43,093 nt of DNA from Oscillospiraceae bacterium (GTDB taxonomy: Bacteria > Bacillota > Clostridia > Oscillospirales > Oscillospiraceae). Where the stretch lies: assembly GCA_017429325.1 (NCBI GenBank), contig JAFRPC010000051.1, positions 1-43,093 of the forward strand, in the 5' to 3' direction. Shown here in pieces: positions 31,665 to 39,584 of this stretch; the stretch's first letter is position 1, and each line of letters starts with the position of its first letter. The position numbers and the translations under genes are program-made. The notes beneath the pieces are model-generated. The model had not been told where the DNA came from. It did not search any database and worked only from the letters and a program-made list of their open reading frames with translations.

Positions 31665-32672
31665 TTATTTGTCCAGGACCTCGACCTGAATGGCCTTCAC
31701 GCTGTCTTCGATCAAGGCCAGCTCCTCCGGGCTCAGGCGCAGCTCCAGGCTGCGCACCGTGTCCGCCACGTTGGCGGGCTTTCGCATCCCCACTAAGAGG
31801 CTCATATTGGGGAACTGGGCCAGGGCCCAGGCCTCCACCAGCTGGGCATAGCTGCACCCGTGGGCCTCGCAGAGAGGCTTCCAGGCCTCGAAAGCTCGGC
31901 GCAGCCCGGCGTGGTACTCCGCCCCGACCCAGGGGATGCGGGAGCGGATGTCGGTCTTGGCAAAGCTGCGCTCTAAGAAGGCGGGACCCGTCAAAAAGCC
32001 CTCCTCCAAAACGCCGTAGGTCTGGAAGGTGGTGTTATACTTCTCGCAGACCGGGAAATAGCTCCGCCCGTGGAAGGGGGAAAGGACGCTGAAGAACTCC
32101 TGGACCACGGCGACCCCCTGGGCCCTGTCCGGCGCACTCTGGTATTCCTCCAGGTCGGCGGGCTGGCTGTTGGACAGGCCGTAGGCCCGGATCTTTCCCG
32201 CCCGGAGCAGGTCCTCCAGAGCCCCCACGGTGTCGGCCACGGGGAAGGACTTGCAGACGTAGTGGACGATGACCGAGTCCAGATAGTCGGTCTTCATCCG
32301 GCGCAGGGAGTCCTCCACGTCCCGGCGAATGGCCTCGGGCCGGGTATCGTTGTTGACGGTGTAGCCGTCCCGGGAGTAGTGGAAGTTGCCCCCCTCCCCT
32401 CTCCAGTTGAGGGAGCACTTGGACTGGAGGATGAAGTCGTGGCGGCGGCCCCGCAGGGCGGCCCCCAGCAGCTCCTCGCTCTCGCCGGTGCCGTAGACCG
32501 GAGCTGTGTCAATGTAGTTGATGCCCTGCTCCCGGCAGGCGTCCAGCAGACGCTCCGCCTCGGCGGCGGTGGAGTCCTTGTCGGACCAGACGCTGCCGCC
32601 CCCCAGGCCCCAGGTGCCCAGGGCGATTTGGGATACAATGAGTTCAGAGTTTCCGAGTTTCTTATACTGCAT
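31665..32672 (-). CDS. Aldo/keto reductase
   Basis: The 335-residue protein is a cytoplasmic NADPH-dependent oxidoreductase of the aldo/keto reductase barrel family. The catalytic residues are visible: D and Y in YIDTAPVYGTGESEELLG, K in FILQSKCSL, and H in DSVIVHYV. The C-terminal ALAQFPNMSLLVGMRKPANV is the usual cofactor-binding end. ATG 32672 (MQYKKLGNSE) follows AGGAGAGAACATT; the longer frame reads through a repeat element. Substrate unknown. Genes on both sides are unrelated metabolic functions. Confidence 0.93.
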   Translation of the reverse strand: MQYKKLGNSELIVSQIALGTWGLGGGSVWSDKDSTAAEAERLLDACREQGINYIDTAPVYGTGESEELLGAALRGRRHDFILQSKCSLNWRGEGGNFHYSRDGYTVNNDTRPEAIRRDVEDSLRRMKTDYLDSVIVHYVCKSFPVADTVGALEDLLRAGKIRAYGLSNSQPADLEEYQSAPDRAQGVAVVQEFFSVLSPFHGRSYFPVCEKYNTTFQTYGVLEEGFLTGPAFLERSFAKTDIRSRIPWVGAEYHAGLRRAFEAWKPLCEAHGCSYAQLVEAWALAQFPNMSLLVGMRKPANVADTVRSLELRLSPEELALIEDSVKAIQVEVLDK

Positions 32673-32700
32673 AATGTTCTCTCCTATCGCTGTGATAGCT

Positions 32701-32771
32701 GTGGCATCGGGACGCCACCTCATCCGCCCCAGTGTGCGCACTGGGGCACCTTCCCTCAAGGGGAAGGCTTT
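32701..32771. repeat. CCACCTCATCCGCC-type repeat
   Basis: GCCACCTCATCCGCCCCAGT, then the palindrome CCCCAGTGTGCGCACTGGGG, then CACCTTCCCTCAAGGGGAAG. This is a dispersed repeat type common in Clostridia genomes, unlike the GTAGGGGC family. It separates the reductase and the M28 peptidase genes. Confidence 0.65.
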
Positions 32772-34001
32772 TTAACCCTTTCTCTTCCGGTACAGGTACT
32801 CGTCCAGCTCGGTCTTCACCTTCTCGGGGATGTCGCGGCTGACGGGGCAGACCGCAGCCATCGCCATCCGGCGGGTGAACTCTGCGATAAAGTCGATGTC
32901 CTTCTGAAGCTGCTCCATGGACAGGACCTCGTGCAGGTCATAGCGGCAGTGGATGGGCGCCGCGTCATGGGAGGCCAGCCGGGCGAAGGACAGGGCGGGG
33001 ACGCCCTTGTCGGCAAAGGGGGTGGAGTCGCTGGAGTAGACGCCGATCTTCGCCGCCACGGGGAAGCCCAGCTCCGCACCCATGTAGCCCAGGTAGCCTG
33101 CCAGCTTCTCCTCGGCGGAGACCCGGGCGATGAACTTGCCCAGCCAGGTACCAATCATATCCAGGTTCACGTTGAGGGCGACCTTTTCCAGCTCCGCCTC
33201 GTGGTCCCGGACCCAGGCCTTGGAGCCCAGCAGGCCCCGCTCCTCGCTGCCGCAGAACACCAGCCGCAGGCCGTAGTTCAGGGGCTTGTCCTTCAGGGCT
33301 TCCAGCACCCCCAGCAGGCCTACGCAGCCGCTCATGTTGTCGTAGGCGCCGTGGGACAGGGCCGTGGTGTCGTAGTGGGCGGACAGGACGATCCACTCGT
33401 CCCGCTTGCCGGGCAGCTCCGCCACCACGTTGTGGGACTCGCCCTCATACTCCCGCTGGCGGATGGAAATCTTCACGCGCTTCGTTCCGCTGCGCAGCAG
33501 GTCCACAGCGGAGGCCGTGTGGAGCATGGCGCAGAGGACCTTCCGCTCCTCCCCCACCACGGCGGCCCGCAGGTCCCGTTCGTCGATGTCGTCAATGGGA
33601 TAGTGGAGGTTGCCGTACTGGAAGAGAATGGCCTTGGCTCCGGCCTTCATCAGGTCCTGATAGCCGAAGAAGGCGATGCCGGAGCCGTCCACCAGGACGA
33701 TCTTGTCCCTGGCTCCGGCCATAGAGACCGGGTCCTGGGCGGGCATGTAGTAGAGCTCGCCCTCCACCTCGCCGCTGCCGCAGCAGAAGAAGCCCTTGCA
33801 GGGGATCTCCCGCCCGTCGGCCCAGACGTGGGCCTCCTCCATCTCGGCCATTGCCACGGGGAAGGCCTCGATGCGGGCCGGGACGCCCAGCTCCTCGCAG
33901 CGGGCTTTCAGGTACTCGGCCACCCGCAGCTCCTCGGGGGTGCCGCTGCGGTGGACGAAATCCGTGTCCAGGAATATCTTGTTCATACGTTCCGCGTTCA
34001 T
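32772..34001 (-). CDS. M28-family zinc peptidase
   Basis: The 409-residue protein has M28 aminopeptidase metal ligands in order: H in VLSAHYDTT, D in GAYDNMSG, the catalytic and metal EE in CGSEERGLLG, D in NVNLDMIGTW and a late H in IHCRYDLHE. A PA-like insert may lie in the first half (about 95-190). There is no signal peptide, so a cytoplasmic peptidase is likely. AAGGAG precedes ATG 34001. It may be co-transcribed with HutD- and M18-type genes upstream, suggesting peptide or amino-acid breakdown, but intergenic repeats intervene. Confidence 0.92.
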   Translation of the reverse strand: MNAERMNKIFLDTDFVHRSGTPEELRVAEYLKARCEELGVPARIEAFPVAMAEMEEAHVWADGREIPCKGFFCCGSGEVEGELYYMPAQDPVSMAGARDKIVLVDGSGIAFFGYQDLMKAGAKAILFQYGNLHYPIDDIDERDLRAAVVGEERKVLCAMLHTASAVDLLRSGTKRVKISIRQREYEGESHNVVAELPGKRDEWIVLSAHYDTTALSHGAYDNMSGCVGLLGVLEALKDKPLNYGLRLVFCGSEERGLLGSKAWVRDHEAELEKVALNVNLDMIGTWLGKFIARVSAEEKLAGYLGYMGAELGFPVAAKIGVYSSDSTPFADKGVPALSFARLASHDAAPIHCRYDLHEVLSMEQLQKDIDFIAEFTRRMAMAAVCPVSRDIPEKVKTELDEYLYRKRKG

Positions 34002-34046
34002 TCCGGTATTCTCCTTATCTTTTTTGGTAATGTGTTACTTCTCGCC

Positions 34047-34070
34047 GTAGGGGCGCTCACTGAACGCCCG
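34047..34070. repeat. GTAGGGGCGCTCACTGAACG unit
   Basis: One palindromic unit (GTAGGGGCGCTCACTGAACG, then CCCG) that reaches into the last codons of the HutD-like gene. The end of that gene (its stop at 34057) is therefore made of repeat sequence. Confidence 0.65.
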
Positions 34071-34656
34071 CAGGTCCCGATACCGAATCGCAAAGGATCC
34101 GCATCCGACACAGCATCAGCTTTGCGGGACCCGTCAGGGTCAGGGGAAGCGGCTCCGTCAGCAGCAGGCTCTCGCCGGGCAGCAGGGAGACCCGCTTCCC
34201 CGGGGCGTCAATGGCGCAGCTGCCCGCCGCGCAGAAGAGCAGGCTCTGCTCTCCCGGGGGACCGGCGGGCAGGGCGAGAGGCTCGCCCTCCAGGCACAGG
34301 GCCTCCATCCCGCCCTCTGCCCTGCCCCGGCGGAGCATGAGGTTGAAGTCCCGGCAGCGGCCCGCGCTGCGGGTGGCGTCCGCCCCGGAGAAGGCATGGA
34401 CCTCCCAGGGCCGGAGGGTCAACGGTGCGCCGCCGTTGTGGGTCAGGACGATCTCGCCCTCTAAGGTGGCGATCAGCCGCTCATAGTCCGGCAGGGGCGT
34501 GAAGTCCGAGAGCTCCAGCTCCACCGTGGCGGAGCTGATGCGCCAGAGGAAATCCCGCTCGGCGTAGACCGCCTCCGGCGGCCAGATGGCAAGCTGAGTC
34601 GTGGTCCCGCCGGACCAGCTCGAAACGATGGAATCCTTTTGTGTCAGTTTTCTCAT
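34057..34656 (-). CDS. HutD family cupin protein
   Basis: The 199-residue protein matches HutD, a bicupin associated with histidine use in many bacteria. It has WSGGTTTQLAIWPPEA, FLWRISSATVELELSDFTPLP and RLIATLEGEIVLTHNGGAPL, then RCRDFNLMLRRG. HutD is thought to regulate or moderate the pathway, and no hut enzymes lie in this window. ATG 34656 (MRKLTQKDSIV) is where family similarity begins; the longer frame adds 19 unconserved residues. The C-terminal residues are encoded by a palindromic repeat, so the end may be altered. Confidence 0.85.
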   Translation of the reverse strand: MRKLTQKDSIVSSWSGGTTTQLAIWPPEAVYAERDFLWRISSATVELELSDFTPLPDYERLIATLEGEIVLTHNGGAPLTLRPWEVHAFSGADATRSAGRCRDFNLMLRRGRAEGGMEALCLEGEPLALPAGPPGEQSLLFCAAGSCAIDAPGKRVSLLPGESLLLTEPLPLTLTGPAKLMLCRMRILCDSVSGPAGVQ

Positions 34657-34709
34657 GGTTGATACCGCCCTCCCTGCACTTCCCGGCTCCTCCGCCTGGG
34701 GGTCTGCGC

Positions 34710-35576
34710 TCAATAACAGTCGTAATTGTAGAGCACCCTGGAAAAATCAAGGGCTTTGAGCTTTTCGCGGGAGAGAAAGAAGGAACCTGTTCCGCAATCG
34801 CCCCAACAGATGTCGATCCCCTTCTCCTTGTCCATAACAGAATCCAGCTCAAAAAGCAGGGTGTCGAGCTCTGCAAGCTCCGGACAGCTTCGGGGGTCCT
34901 CCTGGGTAAAGAACGGATACCCGCCCAGAATCGCGTTGGGGAATTTCGTTTCATACAGCTTATCAAAGTCTTCCTCGTCCAGCTCGTCGAGGCTCGGAAT
35001 GGGGCCGCACAAATCGGCGCTCCCGCCATCAGAATGCCCTGTGTCTTCACAAAGCTTCTGGTAGGCCTTCTCGAAGCGGTAATCGTGCATGGTGGGATTG
35101 ATCAGCTTCAGTTCCTGGGGAACAAGCTTGTAGCATCCCACGAATGGCAGAAGACAATCGACCTCGTCGCTTCGGGGGATCTCGTCCGCCGCATACAGCA
35201 GCTTTTCGTCCGTGAGGACCCGTTCATGGTAAATCACGCGGAAATTCCTCTGCTGCGTCATACATTCTCCGATGTCAGGGTCCAGGCACATGCCGTACAA
35301 GTCGTCCCCGGCAATAAAGATTTGCAGAATTCCCTTGGTCGGAAAATCCGGGAGATGGGGCAGCTGCTCAAAATTGAGCTGCACCAGCAGGTTCAGGGGC
35401 TTTCCCTGAAAATCCCCCTCCGTTCCCACCGGGTATTCCATGTCTTTTGGGAAATAGGGCGTTCCGCCAAGCTTATTGCCAAAGCGCTCGTCGTCGCCCG
35501 GCTCCACTGTGAAGCAGACTGCGGGCTGCGGCGGAAGCTGCTTATAGATCTCCTGTAAAATACGCTCCATATCCAT
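34710..35576 (-). CDS. YwqG-like DUF1963 protein
   Basis: The 288-residue protein fits DUF1963 (YwqG), an uncharacterised cytoplasmic family. FGNKLGGTPYFPKDMEYPVG is followed by LNLLVQLNFEQLPHLPDFP and GILQIFIAGDD. It ends with GDCGTGSFFLSREKLKALDF, also typical. ATG 35576 (MDMERILQEI) has AAAGGAAACAGAACG upstream; the frame extending to 36233 is a shadow of the M18 gene. GC content is lower than in the flanking genes. No function is known for the family. Confidence 0.88.
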   Translation of the reverse strand: MDMERILQEIYKQLPPQPAVCFTVEPGDDERFGNKLGGTPYFPKDMEYPVGTEGDFQGKPLNLLVQLNFEQLPHLPDFPTKGILQIFIAGDDLYGMCLDPDIGECMTQQRNFRVIYHERVLTDEKLLYAADEIPRSDEVDCLLPFVGCYKLVPQELKLINPTMHDYRFEKAYQKLCEDTGHSDGGSADLCGPIPSLDELDEEDFDKLYETKFPNAILGGYPFFTQEDPRSCPELAELDTLLFELDSVMDKEKGIDICWGDCGTGSFFLSREKLKALDFSRVLYNYDCY

Positions 35577-35614
35577 CGTTCTGTTTCCTTTCAATGGAAG
35601 TCTGTGCTTCGGAC

Positions 35615-36955
35615 TCAGACCTCCGCCCGCAGGCAGCCCTGCCCGTCGTTGGCAAAATAGGTCTGATAAAAGGCGGCGCTGGCGGCTTCCAGATAGGCCA
35701 GGTCCTTGACGCCCGCGGTCTCGTAGGCGGAGTGCATAGCCAGCTGGGGCAGCCCTAAGTCCACGGTGTTCATGGAGACGTGGGCCATCGCGATATTGCC
35801 CAGGGTGCCGCCGCCGGCCTCGTCGGAGCGGTTGGCAAAGTACTGCACCGGGACCCCCGCCCGCTCGCAGACGCCCCGGAACAGGGCCACGGAGACGCCG
35901 TCGGAGGTGTAGCGCTGCCCGGCGTGGGACTTGATGACGATGCCCTCGTTCATGAAGGTGCAGTTGGTGGCGTCGGTCTTTTCGGGATGGTTGGGATGGA
36001 CCGCGTGGGCGTTGTCGCAGGAGAGCATGAAGCTCCGGGCCACCATGCAGCGGTAGTCCTCGTCGTCGAAGCCCAGGCCCCCCGCGATGCGGCGCAGCAC
36101 GTCCTCCAGCAGGGTGGAGTTGGCGCCCTGCTTGGTGGAGGAGCCCACCTCCTCGTTGTCGAAGCAGCACCAGACTTGGATGTTCCTGTCGTTTTTGCCC
36201 CGCAGGAAGCCCCGCAGGGTGCCGTAGGCGCACTCTAAGTCGTCCAGGCGGCCCGCGGAGACAAACTCGTTCTCGGCGCCCCAGACCGTGGGAGCCGTGC
36301 GGCTGTAGAGGAAGAGGTCGCTGCCCAGCAGGTCCTTCTCGTCCACGCCCAGCTCGGCGGCCACCATGCGGCGGAAGGCGCCCTTCTCCAGCTTGCCGGT
36401 GCCGAAGAGGGGCACCATGTCGATCTGCTTGTTGAAGGCAAAGCCCTCGTTGACCTTGCGGTTCATGTGGATGGCGACGTTGGGGATCAGCACCAGGTCC
36501 CGGCCAAAGTCCAGCAGCCGGGTCTCGTAGCGCTCCCCCGCCTCGGTTTTGGTCCGCACCAGGACCCGGCCCGCCACGCCCAAGGGGCGGTCCAGCCAGG
36601 TGGAGCAGATCATGCCGCCGTAGCCCTCGGTGTTGAGCTGCACGTAGCGGTCCCGGACCCGGAGCTCCGCGTTCTCCTTGATCTTGAAGCAGGGGGAGTC
36701 AGAGTGGGAAGCGGTGAGGGTAAAGCCGGGCTCGGAGAGCTCGGTGCCCACCCGGAAGGCCAGGATGCTGGAGCCGTTGCGGGTGGTGAAATAGCTGCCG
36801 CCGGGAGCCAGGCTCCAGCGGGCGCTCTCCGGCAGCTCGGTGAAGCCCTCGGCCAGAAGCATCTGCCGCAGAGCTTCTACGGCGTGGAAGGCGGTGGGGC
36901 TGGCGTTCAGAAAGTCCATCAGGCCGCGCACGGCGGCGGTTTCGGGTTCTATCAC
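35615..36955 (-). CDS. M18 family aminopeptidase
   Basis: The 446-residue cytoplasmic enzyme removes N-terminal residues, often acidic ones, using two zinc ions. Ligands are in ASHSDSPCFKIK (H, D), SAGRLDDLEC (D), CFDNEEVGSSTKQGA (catalytic and metal EE), CDNAHAVHPNHPEK and the C-terminal MAHVSMNTVDLG...HSAYETAG. GTG 36955 is the likely start because GGAGG lies 9 bases upstream and the PETAAVRGLMDFLNASPTAF start aligns with the family; the ATG start at 37042 would run through a terminator. An RBS-decided GTG start is notable. The gene precedes ywqG-like with a 38-base gap. Confidence 0.93.
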   Translation of the reverse strand: MIEPETAAVRGLMDFLNASPTAFHAVEALRQMLLAEGFTELPESARWSLAPGGSYFTTRNGSSILAFRVGTELSEPGFTLTASHSDSPCFKIKENAELRVRDRYVQLNTEGYGGMICSTWLDRPLGVAGRVLVRTKTEAGERYETRLLDFGRDLVLIPNVAIHMNRKVNEGFAFNKQIDMVPLFGTGKLEKGAFRRMVAAELGVDEKDLLGSDLFLYSRTAPTVWGAENEFVSAGRLDDLECAYGTLRGFLRGKNDRNIQVWCCFDNEEVGSSTKQGANSTLLEDVLRRIAGGLGFDDEDYRCMVARSFMLSCDNAHAVHPNHPEKTDATNCTFMNEGIVIKSHAGQRYTSDGVSVALFRGVCERAGVPVQYFANRSDEAGGGTLGNIAMAHVSMNTVDLGLPQLAMHSAYETAGVKDLAYLEAASAAFYQTYFANDGQGCLRAEV

Positions 36956-37009
36956 GGGGACATTCCTCCTTTTTATTCTCTGAAGGTATCTTATCATAAT
37001 TCGGATAAA

Positions 37010-37043
37010 AATGCAAGGGCCCGCGACCGCGGACCCCTGCATT
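37010..37043. terminator. Strong hairpin between M18 gene and zinc-ribbon gene
   Basis: AATGCAAGGG...CCCCTGCATT with an inner CCGCG/CGCGG helix, followed by CTTTTTT on the plus strand and TTTTTATCC on the minus strand. It can end transcripts in either direction. Confidence 0.7.
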
Positions 37044-37061
37044 CTTTTTTCTGTTCAGTCG

Positions 37062-37143
37062 CCGTAAGGGCCGATGCCCACATCGGCCCTCCCTGCCGGT
37101 TTTTGCCTACAAACAAGGGCGGATGTGGGCATCCGCCCCCTAC
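37062..37143. repeat. Paired GTAGGGGC-type repeat before the zinc-ribbon gene
   Basis: CGTAAGGGCCGATGCCCACA (on to CATCGGCCC) and an inverse unit GGGCGGATGTGGGCATCCGC ending CCCCTACG, 28 bases apart. It is the same design as at 4243 and 19903, but the two arms now differ at their cores (CCGATG versus CGGATG). Confidence 0.8.
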
Positions 37144-37180
37144 GAAGAAGGGAGCTTTTTTGTTTTCCGCCCGAAATCGC

Positions 37181-37672
37181 TTACGGGAACTCAAAGCCCG
37201 GAATGCCAAATTCTTTGAAATTCTTGACTACTTCGGGTACGATCATGGTCAGAAGGTAGAGCACCAGCAGAATCAGGAAGATCAGCAGCGGGGCGTGGGA
37301 CTTTTTCTCGCTCTGCTTCGCATTTCTCTGACTGGGTGTGGTGAATGCTTCCGCGGGTCTGGATGCGTCCCCGCTCCGAAGGCTCGGGTGATCGACGGGC
37401 GTATGGGCGGCATAGTTCGACCGAAGCGCCGACTCATGACTCTGAACTGCGGCCCGATGGCTCTCGGCTCCGTAGCTGCCCGCCCAGGAGTCGTCCTCGT
37501 GGCAGTGCTCGTCGTAATGGGTCTGTCCCTCGGCGCGCAGCCACCTGGCGGTTTTCTTTCGCTCGATGCGGGTCAAGACAGCGGGGGACACCGCCGCGCC
37601 GCAGGCGGGGCAGATGTCGCTCTTTTCCGGGTCAAAGACCCTTCCGCAGGATTGACAGGGGTAGCCTCGCAT
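37181..37672 (-). CDS. Zinc-ribbon membrane protein
   Basis: The 163-residue protein starts with a zinc ribbon (C6, C9, C21, C24: YPCQSCGR and DICPACGA) and ends with a hydrophobic helix (about 127-148, APLLIFLILLVLYLLTMIVP). The middle is low-complexity and histidine/serine-rich. GAGAGGAGGAACC precedes ATG 37672. It follows two other small genes within 300 bases, all on the minus strand, so an operon is likely. No family is recognised; zinc-ribbon plus membrane helix is common among unknown Firmicute proteins. Confidence 0.7.
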   Translation of the reverse strand: MRGYPCQSCGRVFDPEKSDICPACGAAVSPAVLTRIERKKTARWLRAEGQTHYDEHCHEDDSWAGSYGAESHRAAVQSHESALRSNYAAHTPVDHPSLRSGDASRPAEAFTTPSQRNAKQSEKKSHAPLLIFLILLVLYLLTMIVPEVVKNFKEFGIPGFEFP

Positions 37673-37696
37673 GGTTCCTCCTCTCTTCGGGGGCCG

Positions 37697-37921
37697 TCAC
37701 TCTCCGTTTTCCTGGCGAATGACCTTGCCGATGTTCCAAAGCTTAGCCACCTTGGCGGCGGCCTCCTCCCGTTGGGCGGGGGTGTGATATTCAAAGGGGG
37801 CAGTCTGGGCTCCGCAGTCCAGACAGACGGCGTAGACACACCAGCCGTTCTCCTCCTCCAGCAGGCCGGGGCCGCCGCAGTGGGGGCAGTCCTGGAGGGG
37901 GTAGCGTTCATGAATGTCCAT
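37697..37921 (-). CDS. Lar-like zinc-ribbon protein
   Basis: The 74-residue protein has two CxxC pairs (CPHCGG near 12 and CLDCG near 33) and an alpha-helical tail with REEAAAKVAKLWN. This is the layout of Lar (restriction alleviation) family proteins, which end with a similar tryptophan-containing helix. Lar proteins are usually phage- or prophage-borne, but domesticated copies are common and the function here is unknown. AAAGGAAACAATCCT precedes ATG 37921. It lies between the zinc-ribbon membrane gene and a small membrane gene. Confidence 0.75.
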   Translation of the reverse strand: MDIHERYPLQDCPHCGGPGLLEEENGWCVYAVCLDCGAQTAPFEYHTPAQREEAAAKVAKLWNIGKVIRQENGE

Positions 37922-37950
37922 AGGATTGTTTCCTTTCCTGTCTCAGGGGC

Positions 37951-38316
37951 TTATTCTTTTTCTTTTTTCATGGTGAGGGCCCGCAGCAGCAGACCGGCTC
38001 CCACGGCGGCGGGGATCAGCATCAGGAACATATCCAGCAGGGTGCCGTGGAAGTGGAGCTGGGTCCCGAGGATGATGGACAGCACCAGCATAGCGATCAG
38101 CACCGGCAGCAGGATCTTGGTGCTCTTGTGCCGCGTCGCCACCAGGAGGATCACATCCAGCAGGACCAGGGCAATCAGGATGCCGCCGGTGGAGACCCTG
38201 CCCCAGAGTCGATAGAAGCCGAAGGAATAGATGTCGGTGCTCTTGAAGAAGATGAAGATGCCGAACCCGATCAGTACCGTACCAATCAGAATCAGACGTT
38301 CACGGTTTGACAGCAT
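37951..38316 (-). CDS. Small four-helix membrane protein
   Basis: The 121-residue protein has four likely membrane helices (about 8-24, 43-60, 67-85 and 93-112) with a basic C-terminus (KKEKE). No motif identifies it. GAAAGGAGGAGCTGCA precedes ATG 38316. It is the first gene of the likely three-gene operon with the Lar-like and zinc-ribbon genes, and is divergent from the DMT transporter. It could be a small membrane regulator or structural protein. Confidence 0.75.
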   Translation of the reverse strand: MLSNRERLILIGTVLIGFGIFIFFKSTDIYSFGFYRLWGRVSTGGILIALVLLDVILLVATRHKSTKILLPVLIAMLVLSIILGTQLHFHGTLLDMFLMLIPAAVGAGLLLRALTMKKEKE

Positions 38317-38435
38317 TGCAGCTCCTCCTTTCGGAATGCTTTGCTTATTATATCACAGCCTTCCGCAGAATGCAAGCCTTGCGGGGGCGAAAAACCGCGT
38401 CAGGCAAATCTTTGCCGCCGGTTCCCGCGGGAAGA

Positions 38436-38464
38436 TTGACAAAGCTCCCCGCGGCATGTATGAT
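38436..38464 (+). promoter_or_regulatory. Promoter of the DMT transporter gene
   Basis: TTGACA (38436-38441), 17 bases, TATGAT (38459-38464). Confidence 0.65.
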
Positions 38465-38504
38465 AATAATACTCAAAGAAAACCTGAAAAAGGGAGCCGA
38501 CGCT

Positions 38505-39353
38505 ATGCTCTATCTTCTCTTTGCCATTGTCAGCAGCGCCTCGATGGCGCTGGCGCTGCGGAAGTTCCGCTCCCCCAGCGGGAACCGTTACGGCATCCTC
38601 TTGGGCAACTATCTGACCTGCATCCTCCTGGCTCTGGTGCTGACGCCCCGAGGCCAGTCCGTGTTCCATGCCAGCCCCCGGACCCTGCTTCTGGGGGCCG
38701 TCACCGGCTTCTTCTACGTGGCCGCCCTGGTGGGGATGCAGACCAGCGTCCACCGCAGCGGGGCCGGGCTGACCGCGGCCTTTGCCCGCCTCGGTCTGCT
38801 GGTGTCGCTGGCTGTCAGCGTGCTCTGCTTCCGGGAGCAGCCGAAGGCCTTGCAGCTTGTCGGCGCCGCTCTGGCTCTGGCGGCCCTGGTGCTGATCCAC
38901 GGAACCGGAGAGCGCGGCAAGGCCAAAAGCGGCTTCTGGCTCCTGCTGCTGACTCTGCTCTTCAGCGGCTGCGCGGATGCCATGTCCAAGGTCTTCGAGC
39001 AGTTGGGCGACGCGGCGGAGAACACAGCCTTTTTCTTCTGGCTTTTTTTGACGGCCCTGCTGCTCACCGTCGGCCTGGCGGTCTGGGAGGGCGTCCGAAG
39101 CCGGAAGCCCCTGCGCTGGCAGGAGCTGGCCGCCGGAGCCGTCGTAGGCGTCCCCAACTACTTTTCCTCCTTTCTGCTGCTGCGGGCCCTGCAAAGTCTT
39201 CCGGCCTTTGTGGCCTACCCGGTCTACAGCACCGGCACCATCCTGCTGACCCTGCTGGCCGGAGCCCTCCTGTTTCGGGAGCGGCTCAGCCGCCGCCAGA
39301 CCGTGGGCGTCGCCCTGATCCTGGCCGCCCTGGCCCTGCTGAACCTGACCTGA
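38505..39353 (+). CDS. DMT-superfamily (EamA-like) transporter
   Basis: The 282-residue protein has about ten membrane helices in two similar halves, the EamA/DMT fold, with a central cytoplasmic linker (GERGKAKSG) and the helix start LLFSGCADAMSKVFEQLGDA. The C-terminal half includes PNYFSSFLLLRALQSLPAFV and the final helix pair with LLTLLAGALLFRERLSRRQ, as in family members. Such proteins export metabolites or small drugs; the substrate is unknown. ATG 38505 with AGGGAG upstream is the start; the longer frame reads through the promoter at 38436-38464. It is monocistronic. Confidence 0.88.
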   Translation: MLYLLFAIVSSASMALALRKFRSPSGNRYGILLGNYLTCILLALVLTPRGQSVFHASPRTLLLGAVTGFFYVAALVGMQTSVHRSGAGLTAAFARLGLLVSLAVSVLCFREQPKALQLVGAALALAALVLIHGTGERGKAKSGFWLLLLTLLFSGCADAMSKVFEQLGDAAENTAFFFWLFLTALLLTVGLAVWEGVRSRKPLRWQELAAGAVVGVPNYFSSFLLLRALQSLPAFVAYPVYSTGTILLTLLAGALLFRERLSRRQTVGVALILAALALLNLT

Positions 39354-39371
39354 GGCTTTGAAAATGCCAGG

Positions 39372-39584
39372 ATGCCCGGATCTTTCTTCCCTAAGGTATT
39401 CCAGTATACCTTCTATCGGCTTGGCGTCTTCTCGGATGTTCCAGTAGGCAAGTATTATGAAATTCCCGTGGCCTGGGCCTACGGCAGGGGCATCACCTCC
39501 GGCAAGGATGAGACCCACTTTGCCCCCGGCGAGACCTGCACCCGCGGTCAGGTTGTGACGTTCCTCTACAACGCCCTATCCTAA
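39372..39584 (+). pseudogene. SLH-domain relic
   Basis: From about 39426 the frame reads VFSDVPVGKYYEIPVAWAYG, then ITSGKDETHFAPGETCTRGQ and VVTFLYNALS, a nearly complete C-terminal S-layer homology domain. Functional SLH proteins have two or three such domains and an export signal, all missing here. The piece follows the transporter gene by 18 bases and abuts a repeat mosaic. It is best read as the 3' remnant of a lost surface protein gene; the open frame is intact only by its short length. Confidence 0.7.

Noticed and set aside
32070-34340. 756-codon plus-strand frame
   Set aside because: Runs antisense through the reductase and M28 peptidase genes, which have clear motifs and ribosome sites; shadow frame.
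36467-38215. 582-codon plus-strand frame
   Set aside because: Crosses several well-supported minus-strand genes and a repeat; no motif or ribosome site.
39372-39584. A functional short SLH protein
   Set aside because: Only one domain, no signal peptide and no ribosome site; better explained as a gene remnant.
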